NCBI GenBank assembly: GCA_033060915.1
Contig: CM065378.1
Coordinates: forward strand, 8,874,001-8,938,000
Reading direction: 5' to 3'
Source of the DNA: Euryodendron excelsum
Lineage: Eukaryota > Streptophyta > Magnoliopsida > Ericales > Pentaphylacaceae
DNA length: 64,000 bases
Shown here: in pieces, positions 20,435 to 32,322 of the stretch
How positions within the stretch are numbered: position 1 is the first letter of the stretch
How the letters are laid out: each line of letters opens with the position of its first letter
Made by a program: the position numbers and the translations under genes
Notes under the pieces: generated by a model
The model's database searches: none
What the model was told of the DNA's origin: nothing
What the model saw: only the letters and a program-made list of their open reading frames with translations

Positions 20435-21920
20435 TGTCACGACTCCAAACATGTCCTGTACGGACTTAAGACCATGACCGGCCAGTAGCTAAAGCTACCA
20501 AGGCCTTAAACTGATCTTGGATAACAGAGCACTTTTGTGCGTTGATTTAACATAATTAATCTGGAATTTACAGCGGAAGCATACATAACACAATTGAAAT
20601 GGGACTGTCTGGTGGATTTACAACAGAGCTGATTAAGTTCATTTCCATTCCCACCTACATTATGTTGTATAGCATGCTACACAATATCCAAAATTATACA
20701 AGTATAGATCAAGCGGCTTAATACAAAAGAGGCTATCATACACAGTTACATATAACTCCACATAATACATGGATAGATACATCTAAACACCAAAAGATAC
20801 TCCATGCATTACGGAGGCCTTCTCTTAACAAAAATCTTCTATTTACATTAAAGCTTCTTGTTCCTTATTTATGCTCCACAATGTGAAATGATGGCGAATA
20901 TATTTGGTTGAGCACATAACGTAGTGAATTACTTGACAAACGGATGATTTTAGCATGGATATGAAGTCTTTCCAGAAAAAGTAGCCCGACATAAATCATT
21001 TCTATTTTCAAGAGAAATCAGAAATATTGCAGAATACTAAAGTAACAGATTTTGCATGTAACAAAATAACAGAATATCAGAATTTTAGAATAACATGCTT
21101 TAAAAAATAATAAAGAATACCAAAAATACCAAAACAAAGATTTTCCAGACACTAGAATAAAACTAATATAGCAACATACATGTTATCTTGGATTTAACAG
21201 AAACAAGACGTATCCTTTTCGATCCGGATTGATAACATGAAAAACCACATGCTATTCATATAGTGTAGAGATGTCACGTGTAGTGACAGGGAGACTTGTC
21301 TCTTGCAGATTCAAGATGATTTCTAATTAAAGTCCCTCTTGTATGGGGACATAATAGGACGATTTTTAATTGAAGTCCCCTCTCCTACAGGAACCCCGAG
21401 ATAGGCATATAACAAAATATACCTTCTACTTTGAGAACCATAATTTTTTCTTTTTTGATAAATAGAGAACCATAATTAAAACCCACTCAGCTATCCATGG
21501 AGCTCCAAATATTCTAAGCAACCATTTAACGATATAACTTCTTTATGAGTTGAACATAAAGAGATTTAAGGATAATATTTGTAAATCATTTTTCACAAAA
21601 CATGCTTGCTAGGAAAATAAAGTTGGAAATCCAACTCCGAATGTCGAGTCACTCACCTCAAGTTCTTTTGATTCAATAATCCTCAAGCCTTCAATTACTT
21701 CGATCTCTTTTGACCAAAAAGATCATACATCAAATTATGCACATGTAGTTGTAAATAAGCTTATAGAAATTTACATTTCCTTTCTTGAATGGAACTATAA
21801 TCCTTACTAGGTGAATCCATGCTATACCATTTAGTGTGAAAGGCTCAATGGTCTCTTATACACGTACCATCTAGGTCTGTAAAGTCTAATTCCAACCTTT
21901 AGGTCTCAAACTAGGGATAA
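20435..21920 (-). repeat. LTR-like repeat, copy 2
   Basis: Begins TGTCACGAC eight bases after the hAT-like remnant and shares the block order given for the copy at 17066, including CATAACACAATTGAAAT, TAGTGTAGAGATGT, GGGAGACTTGTCTC and CCAACTCCGAATGTCGAGTC. The copies differ at many positions and by indels, so they are separate old insertions rather than the LTRs of one recent element. The right edge is approximate. Confidence 0.65.
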
Positions 21921-23322
21921 GGGTGACAACATATTCAATTTTATTTTGTTGATAAGATTTCATATAAAGGAGCATTAAGGGGATGCAACCTGTATACTAC
22001 CAAGAGACATAAAGAACAAAAACTTTACATTTTTTGAACAAGTAAACTTTCCATGAAATCTAAGAAATCCTCTATTTTCAGTTATGGAAACCATCTATAC
22101 AAAATATTCACAAACCAAGAGTTCAATTACAAAATAGGTTTCCCCTCCCCTTTGGAAAACCTCTGGTTTCTCTCCCTTCAAATAATAGCATTTAGCATAA
22201 AGGAGTTGCCTACCATGCATGCTTTCTATTCTTCCCTATACGCCCACCTCTCCAACTCCTCTTCCAAAATCCAGTGGCAGGATTTTTTTTTTTTTTGGGG
22301 GGGGGGGGGAGGATGGTGGGCAGTGGCTCCCACCCACCCCCCCTTTGGGTGCTCCAATGACAACCACCTCAGGAGGCTGACACATGATAATAACTAGTAC
22401 GGGGGAGATGACGTGGAGCTTACGTGGCTTGCCATGTTTACCCATGGGCCCATGTATCTTCATCTTGCAATGTTGGTTCAGAGTTATTGGAAAGAGTGCT
22501 GCAAATGTGTGAATGTCAAGGGCTTCAAGTTAGAACACGTATGGGCATTAAGAACAATGACTGGAAAGAAATGGCATTGAGGTTGATAGCGAAGGGATAA
22601 AGATGATTATGTGAGATGCTAGCTAATATTGCAATGGCTTGTCCTTAGAACTGAACTTACTCTCCGTGTTCTGGATGTGTAAAATCATTATGTTTGTCCT
22701 GTATCTCAGAGATCTTCCTTTGGTGGCCTCTGGCTGTGGCTAATCGAGTAATTACTGGATATATTATGAAAGTGGGAGGTTGGTATGGTGTATTATGATT
22801 CATTGTTATCTATATTCTTTTGACTTAAACAATCAGTTAGGAAGTATGGTTCAGGAATTCAAATTATTATCAGTTAGGAGCAGGAAACGCATCTATATAT
22901 ATCTTATGAAAACGAACTTTCCAGGGACCCTTTTGCTGATCCGTCTTCTTCTTCCCCAAATATATGGGGAGCATCGTTTAATTCAACTTTGCATCCGCGA
23001 AAGAAGTAGGCTCGAACTATATACCATGCAAGCTCAGGAAGGATAGATTGGCAGGAATTGATTTTTATCTGTTGATTAGCTTTCTGTTTTGATGCATTGG
23101 CCAGGATAGTTACCAGGTCTCCGGGGATGGCCTCTCTATGTTGCTGTGGGGCTTTGGAGGCTGTTTTGTACTGCTGCTACTGGTTTGTCTTTGGATTATG
23201 CAAATTGAGAGAAAGCAGGAAATTAGAGTAGGGAGAGCATTATGAAATTTAGTAGATTTCCCCTTCAGCTACAATCAATAATGAAGTCTAAAGTATTATT
23301 TTATGTGTTTATTTTATATCTT
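21921..23322. other. Unassigned DNA with a T/G homopolymer block
   Basis: No coding region recognised. At about 22282-22310 a run of T is followed by a run of G, a place where assembly errors are likely. Confidence 0.45.
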
Positions 23323-23702
23323 ACTCCTTCGTATACGTCAGGAGTCCATTGATGAGAAGGGGCTGGGGAAAGCTTGAACCCAATTCCTACAGTGATGAAT
23401 ATGAGCGCAATTGAAATTCCTGGAGAGTTATACATTTGTGTATTGATAAGACCATTCACTATTTCTTGAAGCTCGATCTCTCCCGTTCTTGGTGGAAAAA
23501 AACGTGAATGAAAGATCCCACTAAATTGAATTGGGTCCATGAATCTAAGAAATAGTGAGAATTCTTGATCTCTCTCAATTCGAAAATCCTAGTGTGGCTG
23601 ATCATCCTCTCGAACCAGCTGCTGATCATCGACTTGGTAAGCTATTGCCTCACCAACTAGCTAATCAGACGTGAGCCATTCCTTGGGCGGATTCCTCCTT
23701 TA
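23323..23702 (-). other. Nuclear insertion of plastid DNA (NUPT), three-piece mosaic
   Basis: Read on the minus strand, 380 bp consist of three adjoining plastid fragments. 23590-23702 matches plastid 16S rRNA (CTGATTAGCTAGTTGGTGAG and GAGAGGATGATCAGCCACAC). 23484-23589 matches the 5' part of ycf2 (protein DSWTQFNSVGSFIH), with what looks like a 12-bp slippage deletion in a GAGAGAGAT repeat. 23323-23484 matches ndhB ([20 protein letters not shown], then [20 protein letters not shown]). All three map to the plastid inverted repeat but are not adjacent there. An open frame crosses the ycf2-ndhB joint in a different ycf2 frame and is chance. Confidence 0.92.
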
Positions 23703-26700
23703 GAGTCCAGTGCCATGGTCTTTGATTGTCTAGGGATTTTGTGGAGCACCGGTCAATCTATGTATTCAATGTTGATTTGGGCTTCACGTGGCTGGCTGGG
23801 CTAGTGTTTGCTCACTGATGCTTCTGGTGTTAGGATTGAAACAATGAAACAAAGTGAGGAATTAATTGTTGAAATTGAATGATAAGAAGTTGGAATATGA
23901 AGAAGAGGGAAAATAAGCATTGAATAAGTGCTGGTGTAAGCTTAGGGGAGTTCAATGTGTTCTTGAAGCCTATTTTTTTGTAATCTTACGAAGCCTTCAA
24001 ACTGGTAACTTGCTTAAAAAAAAGTGTTAACTTGCTAAAACTCATTTCATCAACATATATCCTTTAATTTTCTACCAATAGTAAGTAGAAAAGATATTAT
24101 GGAACACTCTGCTATAAAGTAATCCCAGGTATCATTATGGATCCTATATTAAGAAATCAGAATTTTTAGATGTTTCTGTGAGGTTATCGTCTTACCCCAG
24201 GCCCGTTGAAGAGTTCTTTAATGTGTCTTTGGTGTTCCATTTAGGGCCATTCTCAATTATTTGTCATGGAATTCATTATACTTAACATTGTCATTTTTGT
24301 AGGATCTTGGTTTTCCCTATCTACATGTGTGGAAGTGAGTAATTTCCGCTGATTTTCATAGAAAGTCCATAACCAAGTATGGATCCTTCTTATTAACCCT
24401 GTATTTGTAGTTAATGAGATAAAACACAAAATAGTGGGGCACTAACTTTGTACACTCGAAGTATACACTGCATCTGTACCCTTTTATAACTCTACAAGAG
24501 TACTCAATCTCCCCCAAAACTCAACACTGCTTTTTTTTTATTTGGGTTCATAAACTGTAGGATCTCCATTCCAAGTGTTGCTCTGTTTGGACTTGTTTTG
24601 TTATCGGATAATAGATATCTGTGCCCAATCAGTTGCTTATGAACACCCTAATCATCAATCTAGAGTTTTGGTTGTTTTTATGCTCATGTTATACCCATGG
24701 TATTACCTATCAGGTATTTTCTCGTTTATAACCACTGACATTGTTTGCCATATGACATGCATGGCATGAAGGATGCTTCGTCATTTAATTCAAACGTCAT
24801 TGCTTTATTTCACAACCTGCAATTGCAGGTGATTAGCATTATATATATGCTTTAATTGATGTTTTCAGTGGTCATATGTTGTCATTTTCAGAAATACAAC
24901 AAAAGGTTTCTAAATTCTGATTTTCATGTGATCCACAAAACATCCCTAGCTTCTGATTTACATATTCTTTGCCTTCCTCAAGTGTTGCTTTTCATTTCTC
25001 CAATGATGTTTTGGTCATCATCGATGTCAACCTTTCTATGCGTTTTATGCAATTTGCTCACTTGTGCGTCAAGAATCATGTTGTCTATTTTTTTCCCGTT
25101 ATTTATTGATTTTGTGTATAAATTGTCGTACTATTGAGAATGCCATAAACCTCAAAGGCTTGCCTTGTGGGGTTTGAAACCCCCACCTATTCTTTGAGGA
25201 GCCTAAGAGAGACTGCTTGAGTGTTGAAATGCATTGTGGTTGGTGAGCCTGTGTAGCGGCTGCATTTTGAGCTGTATCTTTGTTATTAAATGTTTTTACT
25301 GTACTAGATCTTTATTGTGTTGTTGGAAAAAGGGTGTTCCCATACCCTCCTGACCTAGAAAAAAAAAAAAAAAATCATTTATCCCTTAGTTTATAATCTT
25401 TCCATACTGTCCTGGAACATTGAGATGTAGCGAGACTTTTGAGTTGAAGTACTTCAGTTGGTTGTCAATGGAGCAATTTGCCCATTGGAATAAGAGGTTG
25501 ACAGAAGGATTTTGGTAACAATGCGTCCAGGCCTCTTAAGAGTACATGACTGCCTGCTGAGCATGTGCAATGCTCTGTCTTGCATGCAATATGAATAATC
25601 GCTTGGGGTGTGCTTATGGTGTAGTGCGGCTGGTGCCAACTGCCAAGTAATACAATGCTGACAGAAAGAAATAGGTGGGCCATTTTTTAATAAAAGATGT
25701 TGGTTGATTACGGTGCCTTTGGGGTTTATATACTGCTATTTCAAGAGAGTAGGAGGGGGTAGGGGGTGTGGAGGTGTAAATATGTGCACATTCTTTCCCA
25801 AATCTTTCTGAGCATTCCATTTGTAGTTTATAGCAGATCTGTTATAGGGTGTTACTGTTTTGGATAATCTTGAACATGCGAAGATATCACCGTCAACAGG
25901 CCGAAGTGTAACCACTTATGGCAGAGTTTGTTATTTTAAGGTTTGTTTATATGGATATCACATTTTGCATTTATGGTTATGGATCTTTTTGTGTGACGGG
26001 CTTTCTTAGGCTTCAGTGATTAGTTTTGGGTTTGGGTTTCAAGTGATCTTCTCTCTGTTAAGAACTCAACGATGGTAATATGACACAATATCATGCGTTT
26101 GTCTCTCCCATCTCTTGGTACTGTTAATAACAGAACAAGAACTGTTCTAAGAGCCAAAGGTTGGTGGTGCTTGAAATCCAATCCTTTGATTTGCGAACTA
26201 CTCCTTGGCAGCAGTTAGGCTACGATGTCTACAATGATGATGCATGTGTTTTATCTGGGAATCCAGCAGTTAAACTAGGTACCTGCATTCTTGTGTGCAA
26301 TGTAATTTTGTGATCCTCTGGCATTTGTGTAATTTGGATGAAACTTGTGGATTTGACTGGCTTTTGACGTCTTTTGAGCTCAAATTTGCCGACAAATGAG
26401 TAAGCAGCTCAAATTCTAGTCGAAAGGAGATTAAATAATACTTGTGCTCAAAGTTGACCATAGGATTTTGATTTATGTTGTGTTTTTGTTGAGTATTGAT
26501 TATCTAACAATGATATGCTCTGCAATTGTGGTATTATCCTAACAAAATATATATACTGAATCTGTTCCAGATTAGCAATATCAAATTATTATGGGTCTTG
26601 GCTCCTAGTTGGAGCACTTGTTAAAGTATTCAAGGCTGCTGAGCAGCAAATGTATGAAAATGTTGGGAGCTCCAAATTGTATGCTTTTATATTTTGGCAT

Positions 26701-27727
26701 TATTGATGTAAAAGAGCGGGCAGTGCTTGTTGGCGAATAGACTAGCCATTCGGGGGTTCCAAAGACTTGTCGTTTGGATTAGCTAATTTAACAAGTATTT
26801 TTGACGTCTTTAATAAATCTTTAATCAAAATGTGACTTTAAATGTTTTTATGGCTTTTAGTATTTTGCTTTCGGGTTTATTTTTAACTGAACATTAAAAA
26901 AAGCTAGTAAGAAGCTTAATAAGTTACTTAAATAATTCAGTTTGTAAGCCAATCGACCCAAATGACCTACATCTGGCGCCGAGCATCTCAAAAGAGTGAA
27001 GTAAATTATCTGTTGGGCTATAAATTTGTAAAATGAAATTCAGACTCAAAAAAGAAAGAAAGTTTACATACAGCCAGTGTGTACATTGCAATGGAACTTT
27101 TATGTTCCATGCGTTTGCTTCACAGTATTGGATAAGAGAGAAGGAATACTGGGACATCAATCAATTTTGGTATTACAAATAAATTTTGGTACAGATGTTC
27201 ATAAATAAAAAAAAAATTAATTTTGATATTAGAAATCTAATGGAGGATAACTTTGTAATTTGACCTTTGAATCCTCAAGTTATTTGTCCTCTTCGATTAT
27301 TTAATCCAATGAACGACATATAAAAAAAAAAGAAAAAAAAAGGCTAAAATGGAATTCGATGTTAATTAACCTCTTGGAGGCCTAATAGGGCTCAGGTCCC
27401 TATTTGCAGCAACAAGAAGATATGTTTCGTTGGAGATTAAACAATATCTTAAAGTTAACCTTGTATGATGGGTTAGTTTTGAGTGGTCTTGACGTATGTC
27501 TTGGATTCGATTTTTTGTAGTCATGCCATGAAAAGGCATCTCACATGCGTTTTGTCTTGGCCTTGTGCATAGCCTAATTCTTTGCCTAAATTTCAGCACT
27601 AAAAAACAAAGAAAAACAATTACTTAAAGTTCTTGGATATTCGTATATTATCCCCCTTGCAATAAGTACGCATACGAGTTGGAGTTTTTAAAGCATGAAA
27701 CATGAAAGAAATTTGCGCCTTTAGTAT
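23703..27727. other. Long gene-free interval
   Basis: About 4 kb without recognisable coding sequence, RNA gene or clear element ends. It holds poly-A tracts and short chance ORFs (for example 24856-25137 and 27366-27599) with no family motif. Confidence 0.5.
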
Positions 27728-28100
27728 AAGGATGGCAATTGGGCGAATTTGGGTCAGAACCCCTATCTCATTTCCGTCCTGTCTCGCTTAACTCTTCCTC
27801 CATTCTTGTCTCGACCCGTTTTGCTTTTATTATATTAATAATTTTTCAAACTCATCATAGGTAAAGTAAAGACCAAAATCACATAAATAAAAAAACAAAT
27901 TACACTATTTATATTTTAATATAATAGTTCTATAAATAAATAATAAATAAATATATTTATGCAGGTTTGGGGTGGATTTGGGCACAAGGTATTGCACCTT
28001 GTCCTTAAACTTGACCCAATCCTAATTAATATCACTCCATACACGTTCCATTAAGGGTGGGGACGAGGACTTAAGATGTCGAGTTGTTTTGTCATCCCTA
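27728..28100. mobile_element. Small element with GGATGGCAA-type inverted ends
   Basis: Begins AAGGATGGCAATTGGG and ends TTTTGTCATCCCTA, imperfect inverted repeats of about 12 bp around GGATGRCAA. The subterminal sequence is rich in GGG/CCC (TTGGGTCAGAACCCC; GTGGGGACGAGG). Elements with these ends are common in plant genomes, but I could not find a clean target duplication, so the family is unassigned. Confidence 0.5.
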
Positions 28101-28110
28101 CCCTATGATG

Positions 28111-28340
28111 AACCATAAACTCAGGCATTATGGTTTTTGAGTATCATTTGATACACTTTGAGCTTAATTAATATCCCTATCCTAGGATGAATCATAAACT
28201 CAGTTATTTTAAATTTTGAGTATCATTTGACACACTTGGAGCTTAATTAATATCCCTATCTTAAGATGAATCATAAACTCAGACATTCTGAATTTTGAGT
28301 ATCATTTGATGCACTTTGAGCTTAATTAATATCTATGGTG
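28111..28340. repeat. Three tandem copies of a 79-bp unit
   Basis: Units begin AACCATAAACTCAG (28111), AATCATAAACTCAG (28190) and AATCATAAACTCAG (28269), a period of 79 bp. Each contains TGAGTATCATTTGA and GAGCTTAATTAATATC. The copies differ at a handful of positions; the third ends early. The array abuts the right end of the preceding small element. Confidence 0.93.
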
Positions 28341-28740
28341 AGGGTAACTGTAGGTATTTGGGGTTTATTCTGCAGAAGTGGTCCAATGTGGTGCTGTCTT
28401 TGAGAAGGTTCCTCGTTGAATATATATACGTAAATATATTTTCCACACGCTATACAATGCGAAATTCAATAGCAGATGCTTAACCCTCTAGAATCTTCAA
28501 CTCTTCCAATGAAATTGTTTGAACTCAAAGCAAGAGGAGGACTACAAAGTACAGACACTAATCACAATAATAGCACCTCCCTCAAGTTAGACCCTCACAA
28601 GAAATCACCATAGGCTCTTCGTTGTCAACACCCAAAAATTTTACTAATGTATATATTGATTTATATATTTCGTGTCCTTTGGTAAGAAAAGAATTCTAGA
28701 ATATTCACTGAATAGTACCGATAATGTATTAGTATTGGGT
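28341..28740. other. Unassigned DNA
   Basis: AT-rich spacer between two tandem arrays. No gene or repeat recognised. Confidence 0.5.
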
Positions 28741-28904
28741 CTCGATATTTGGCCCACCAAGGAAATTTTCGTTGGGATCACCATTGGCTTCTTCTCTCGA
28801 TATTTGGCCCACCAAGGAAATTTTCGTTGGGATCACCATTGGCTTCTTCTCTCGATATTTGGCCCACCAAGGAAATTTTCGTTGGGATCACCATTGGCTT
28901 CTTG
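28741..28904. repeat. Three perfect tandem copies of a 55-bp unit
   Basis: Units start CTCGATATTTGGCCCACC at 28741, 28796 and 28851 and show no mismatch by eye; the third stops one or two bases short. Since 55 is not a multiple of three, open frames crossing the array visit three frames and are not evidence of coding. Confidence 0.97.
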
Positions 28905-29453
28905 CCCACCAATGCCATCACATCACAAGTAATTATAATTAAAGTTGAAGTGTTCTTGTCGTTGTTATTTTTTTTTCTTTAATTTTTAAAATCGTTTTGG
29001 TCCAAAACTGTGGACCATCCCCATTTAAACTTTTGTTTTTACAGTAACAATGACATTTAATTTATTTATTATTTTTTTATTATGGTGAAATTCACCCCCA
29101 TCAAAACCAATCCAGTGTACTACATATAAACATATATATATGTATATCAGGGTTGAGGACGTAATGTGATACGTCTGATTTGAGGTCGCATAAGGGGTGC
29201 AGAGGAAGTCAAGCTGAAGCCTCAGTGTGAAACTCATATTTCATTTTGTGATACTCGCAGTCCCAGTCATGGCCCCATAGCTGATCAATGGGCTTCTGCC
29301 GGTCTTGTGAGAAAGGGTCTTTGTTTTCTGGGTTACTTGTAATACTTGGATTAGGAAGCTGCCGAGAAGAAACCCCAATCAAAGGTCTAAATTAGATTCA
29401 TAACTTCAACTACCGGGCGTGAGATACACTCTTTCCATGCATCTAATAAACCA
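28905..29453. other. Unassigned AT-rich DNA
   Basis: No gene recognised. Includes poly-T tracts and a short alternating AT stretch near 29130. Confidence 0.45.
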
Positions 29454-29841
29454 TTCTCTCTCTCTCTCTCTCTCTACATTATTCTAAAATTTTGAAATTC
29501 CAAAAACAGGGTCCATTGTTAACAGACAGCAGGAAGTGTTCCCCAGGTAATTCCACTGGGTAAAGGGAAAAGATGGACAATGGACTCTACCTAACATCAA
29601 AAGATCTTCTAAGTTACAGCAATGAAATGTATTATTTAATGAAAAGACTCTCTCTCTCTCTCTCTCTCTACATTATTCTAAAATTTTGAAATTCCAAAAA
29701 CAGTGTCCATTGTTAACGGACAGAGCGGGAAGTGTTCCCCAGGTAATTCCACTGGGTAAAGGGAAAAGATGAACAATGGACTACCTAACATCAAAAGATC
29801 TTCTAAGTTACAGCAATGAAATGTATTGTTTAATGAAAAGA
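29454..29841. repeat. Tandem duplication of about 194 bp, led by a CT tract
   Basis: Two copies (about 29454-29647 and 29648-29841) each begin with a CT dinucleotide tract, then share ACATTATTCTAAAATTTTG, GTTCCCCAGGTAATTCCACT and ATCTTCTAAGTTACAGCAAT, and end TTTAATGAAAAGA. They differ by a few substitutions and short indels (GACAGCAGG against GACAGAGCGGG). Recent local duplication. Confidence 0.93.
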
Positions 29842-32322
29842 ATGTTAAACTTTCTTGGTTAATGAAACAATGTTCAAATCAGATTCGCCTTAATCTAATT
29901 TGAGGACCCTAATGAATGGATTATTTTTTTAATTTCTCATGGAGCAAGGATCAAAATTTTATTTCGAAAAGTGGTTTCGGTTGGATCGGAAACGAAAACA
30001 TTTTGAAAATGTTTTAAGTAACTAATATCAATATTTATAAAATAATTTAAATTCATATTAATACAACTTATTGTTTTGGTATATAATATTGTATTTTGAT
30101 ACATTTTTCTATGCTATAATGTGTTTTAATAGAAACAACATAGTTTCGTTATTCCACTAGTATTTCATTTCGATCTCTTTAAAAACAGAAATTTTTTGGC
30201 CATTCCGATGAAAATAAATAAAAATTTTCTTCTTTGTCATGGAGTTTGCCAAAGTGCGGGCCAATAAGAATAAGGAAAATTTTGTATTGATTAGAATGAC
30301 AATGGTATTTTTGCATTTAAAAGTCATTTTAGTAGGCATGGACATGTTATTTTAAAGTGGTTTTATTTTAACCACATTATTTTGTGTACACTTTCTGTAT
30401 ATGAATATTTCTTTCAGTTTGCATAACATTACTATATGGGTTAATTATCATTCTATTTGCCATGCTGTTACCATTTTATGCTTTACAACATTATGGTTTT
30501 CTAATTCATCACCAATGCCGATGAAGTGGATTAATTGGCATAATCTACATTTCTTCAACTAACCCACAAGGTTGGTGAGACTTTGGTTCCCAAATAAAAA
30601 CAACGGAACCGATTGTCACATGTAGATTTGATTGGTGCCAAATTCATCTTCTGAGAGTCATTTATAGAGAATAATTAGGTGTTAATCCGTGTAATGCACG
30701 GGACAATAATAGTTAGTCAAATCCACAATAGAAATATAATAAGTAATTAAAAAAAATTCAATTGCACTTTTTGCCCTATCATATTCAGCATCCAGCTTGT
30801 TGTTAAAAAAAAAAAAAGTACTAATAAAACTCCTTTCTTCATTGAAAACTATGTTATCATAAATGGTAACAATTGCACCAAACCTTCCAATTCCTTCCGC
30901 CTCGTAAAATTTAAATATTGCTTGCCCCGTTTCATATTTATGAGGTATGTCATTGAGAAGTTTCTTAAATGGTATTTTGATAATTGTTGTATATCCTTTT
31001 ATTATGCTGTAAAAATATATATAAATTATTTTTTTAATATCTTCTGTAATAATACTTATCAATAATAGAAAAATAAATAAAGGTAAAAATTTTGAAGAAT
31101 GTCCCGGCCCCAACGTTGCGTGAACTGTTCAAGTGTATTGTAGCCCAAAATCTGCGGTGGAGAGCATCAGCTTTAATGCACCTTTTTGGTAATTAATCAC
31201 TCTGAATAAAACTGTATTAATTTTTTTTTTAAATTTACAAAGCTTATGTGGCTGTAGAAAAATCTGTCATCAGTTTGAATTCACACCAAAGATTAAAACA
31301 GAGACAAATATACTACCAAGAGAGAGAAGGGACAACTAAAAGAGTCGGCAAGATTTTTTAAGAAGGAAAAAAATTGTGAATCGATCATGTGAACATAAAA
31401 CCTTTAAAATAATTGTACAAAATCTAAAACCCAAATTGTATGAGCTATGATGAACTTTCAATTTAAAACAAAATAATTATAATAATTCTTAATTATAAAA
31501 ATACCATAGTATATAAGTAGGAGGAAAGTTACGTAACCCTACAACGAGAATAGCATAGTGCATGTTTGAGCTCTCTCTCTCTGAATTGAGTTTGAATACA
31601 ACAAATAAACTATAATTATATGTATGTATATAATAATATACCTGAAGCAAGAAATGAGAGCTATGAGCAAGAAGACAGTGAGAGCAAAAACTCTTGTTAC
31701 AATATAGAGTATAGAGAGAGTTTATATCAATTCATATATATTTACATACAATATATAGAAAAGCTTTGATCATTGAAGTTTACCTAAAAACAGATACTTA
31801 TTTTGGTGAAAAAAAGACTACATTGATCTCATTCGTATAGATGGTATATATGATTTTAGAGTTTTATCCAGTTAAGAAATGTTAAGTAGTTAAATATTAG
31901 TGAATTTTATTTCATGAAAAAGAATGTATCATAAGAAATCACCCCACCCAAAAAGATTGAGACTGCATGTTGGGTAGCACCTTGCTCATCTAAATCTATG
32001 GGTTGCTCTCAATTATATATGTGTATATCATATTTTTTTAAAATGAGACTTGTATAGAGTTGTGATTTTTTTTATTTAGGAAACTTAATAAATATCTATA
32101 CGTATAACCCCATTGTGTAAAATTGTGATTTATTCAGTTAGGGAAGTTTGCAGATATCCATACTTATTGTTTTAAATTAGGACTTTTGTAGCAAATAGGA
32201 AACTTAATGGGTTTAATAATAAGCATGTTCATTACCTCATATTTTAAAAATATAAGAGCATAAAAAGTGTCATCTAAGCACCATATAAGAGAGAGACAAA
32301 ATTTAGAGATGAACACAACTTA
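29842..32322. other. AT-rich gene-free interval
   Basis: About 2.5 kb of AT-rich sequence. The minus-strand frame at 30682-31113 is low-complexity and shows no domain. No RNA gene or bounded repeat was recognised. Confidence 0.5.

Noticed and set aside
22255..22340. CCAGTGGCAGG followed by T and G runs and GTGGCTCCCACC as a fourth CAGNGGCGGA element
   Set aside because: No matching right terminus, inverted repeat or target duplication.
23301..23540. 79-residue minus-strand open frame across the ycf2-ndhB joint, as a possible new fusion protein
   Set aside because: The ndhB part is in frame but the ycf2 part is read in a different frame, and the start is chance. No promoter or intact gene.
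28672..28982. ORFs of 77-86 residues with repeated IFGPPRKF/WPTKEIFVGI segments, as a repeat protein
   Set aside because: Created by the perfect 55-bp tandem repeat, readable in all frames because the unit is not a multiple of three.
30682..31113. 143-residue minus-strand open frame
   Set aside because: AT-driven composition, no domain or splice context, poly-A-derived runs.
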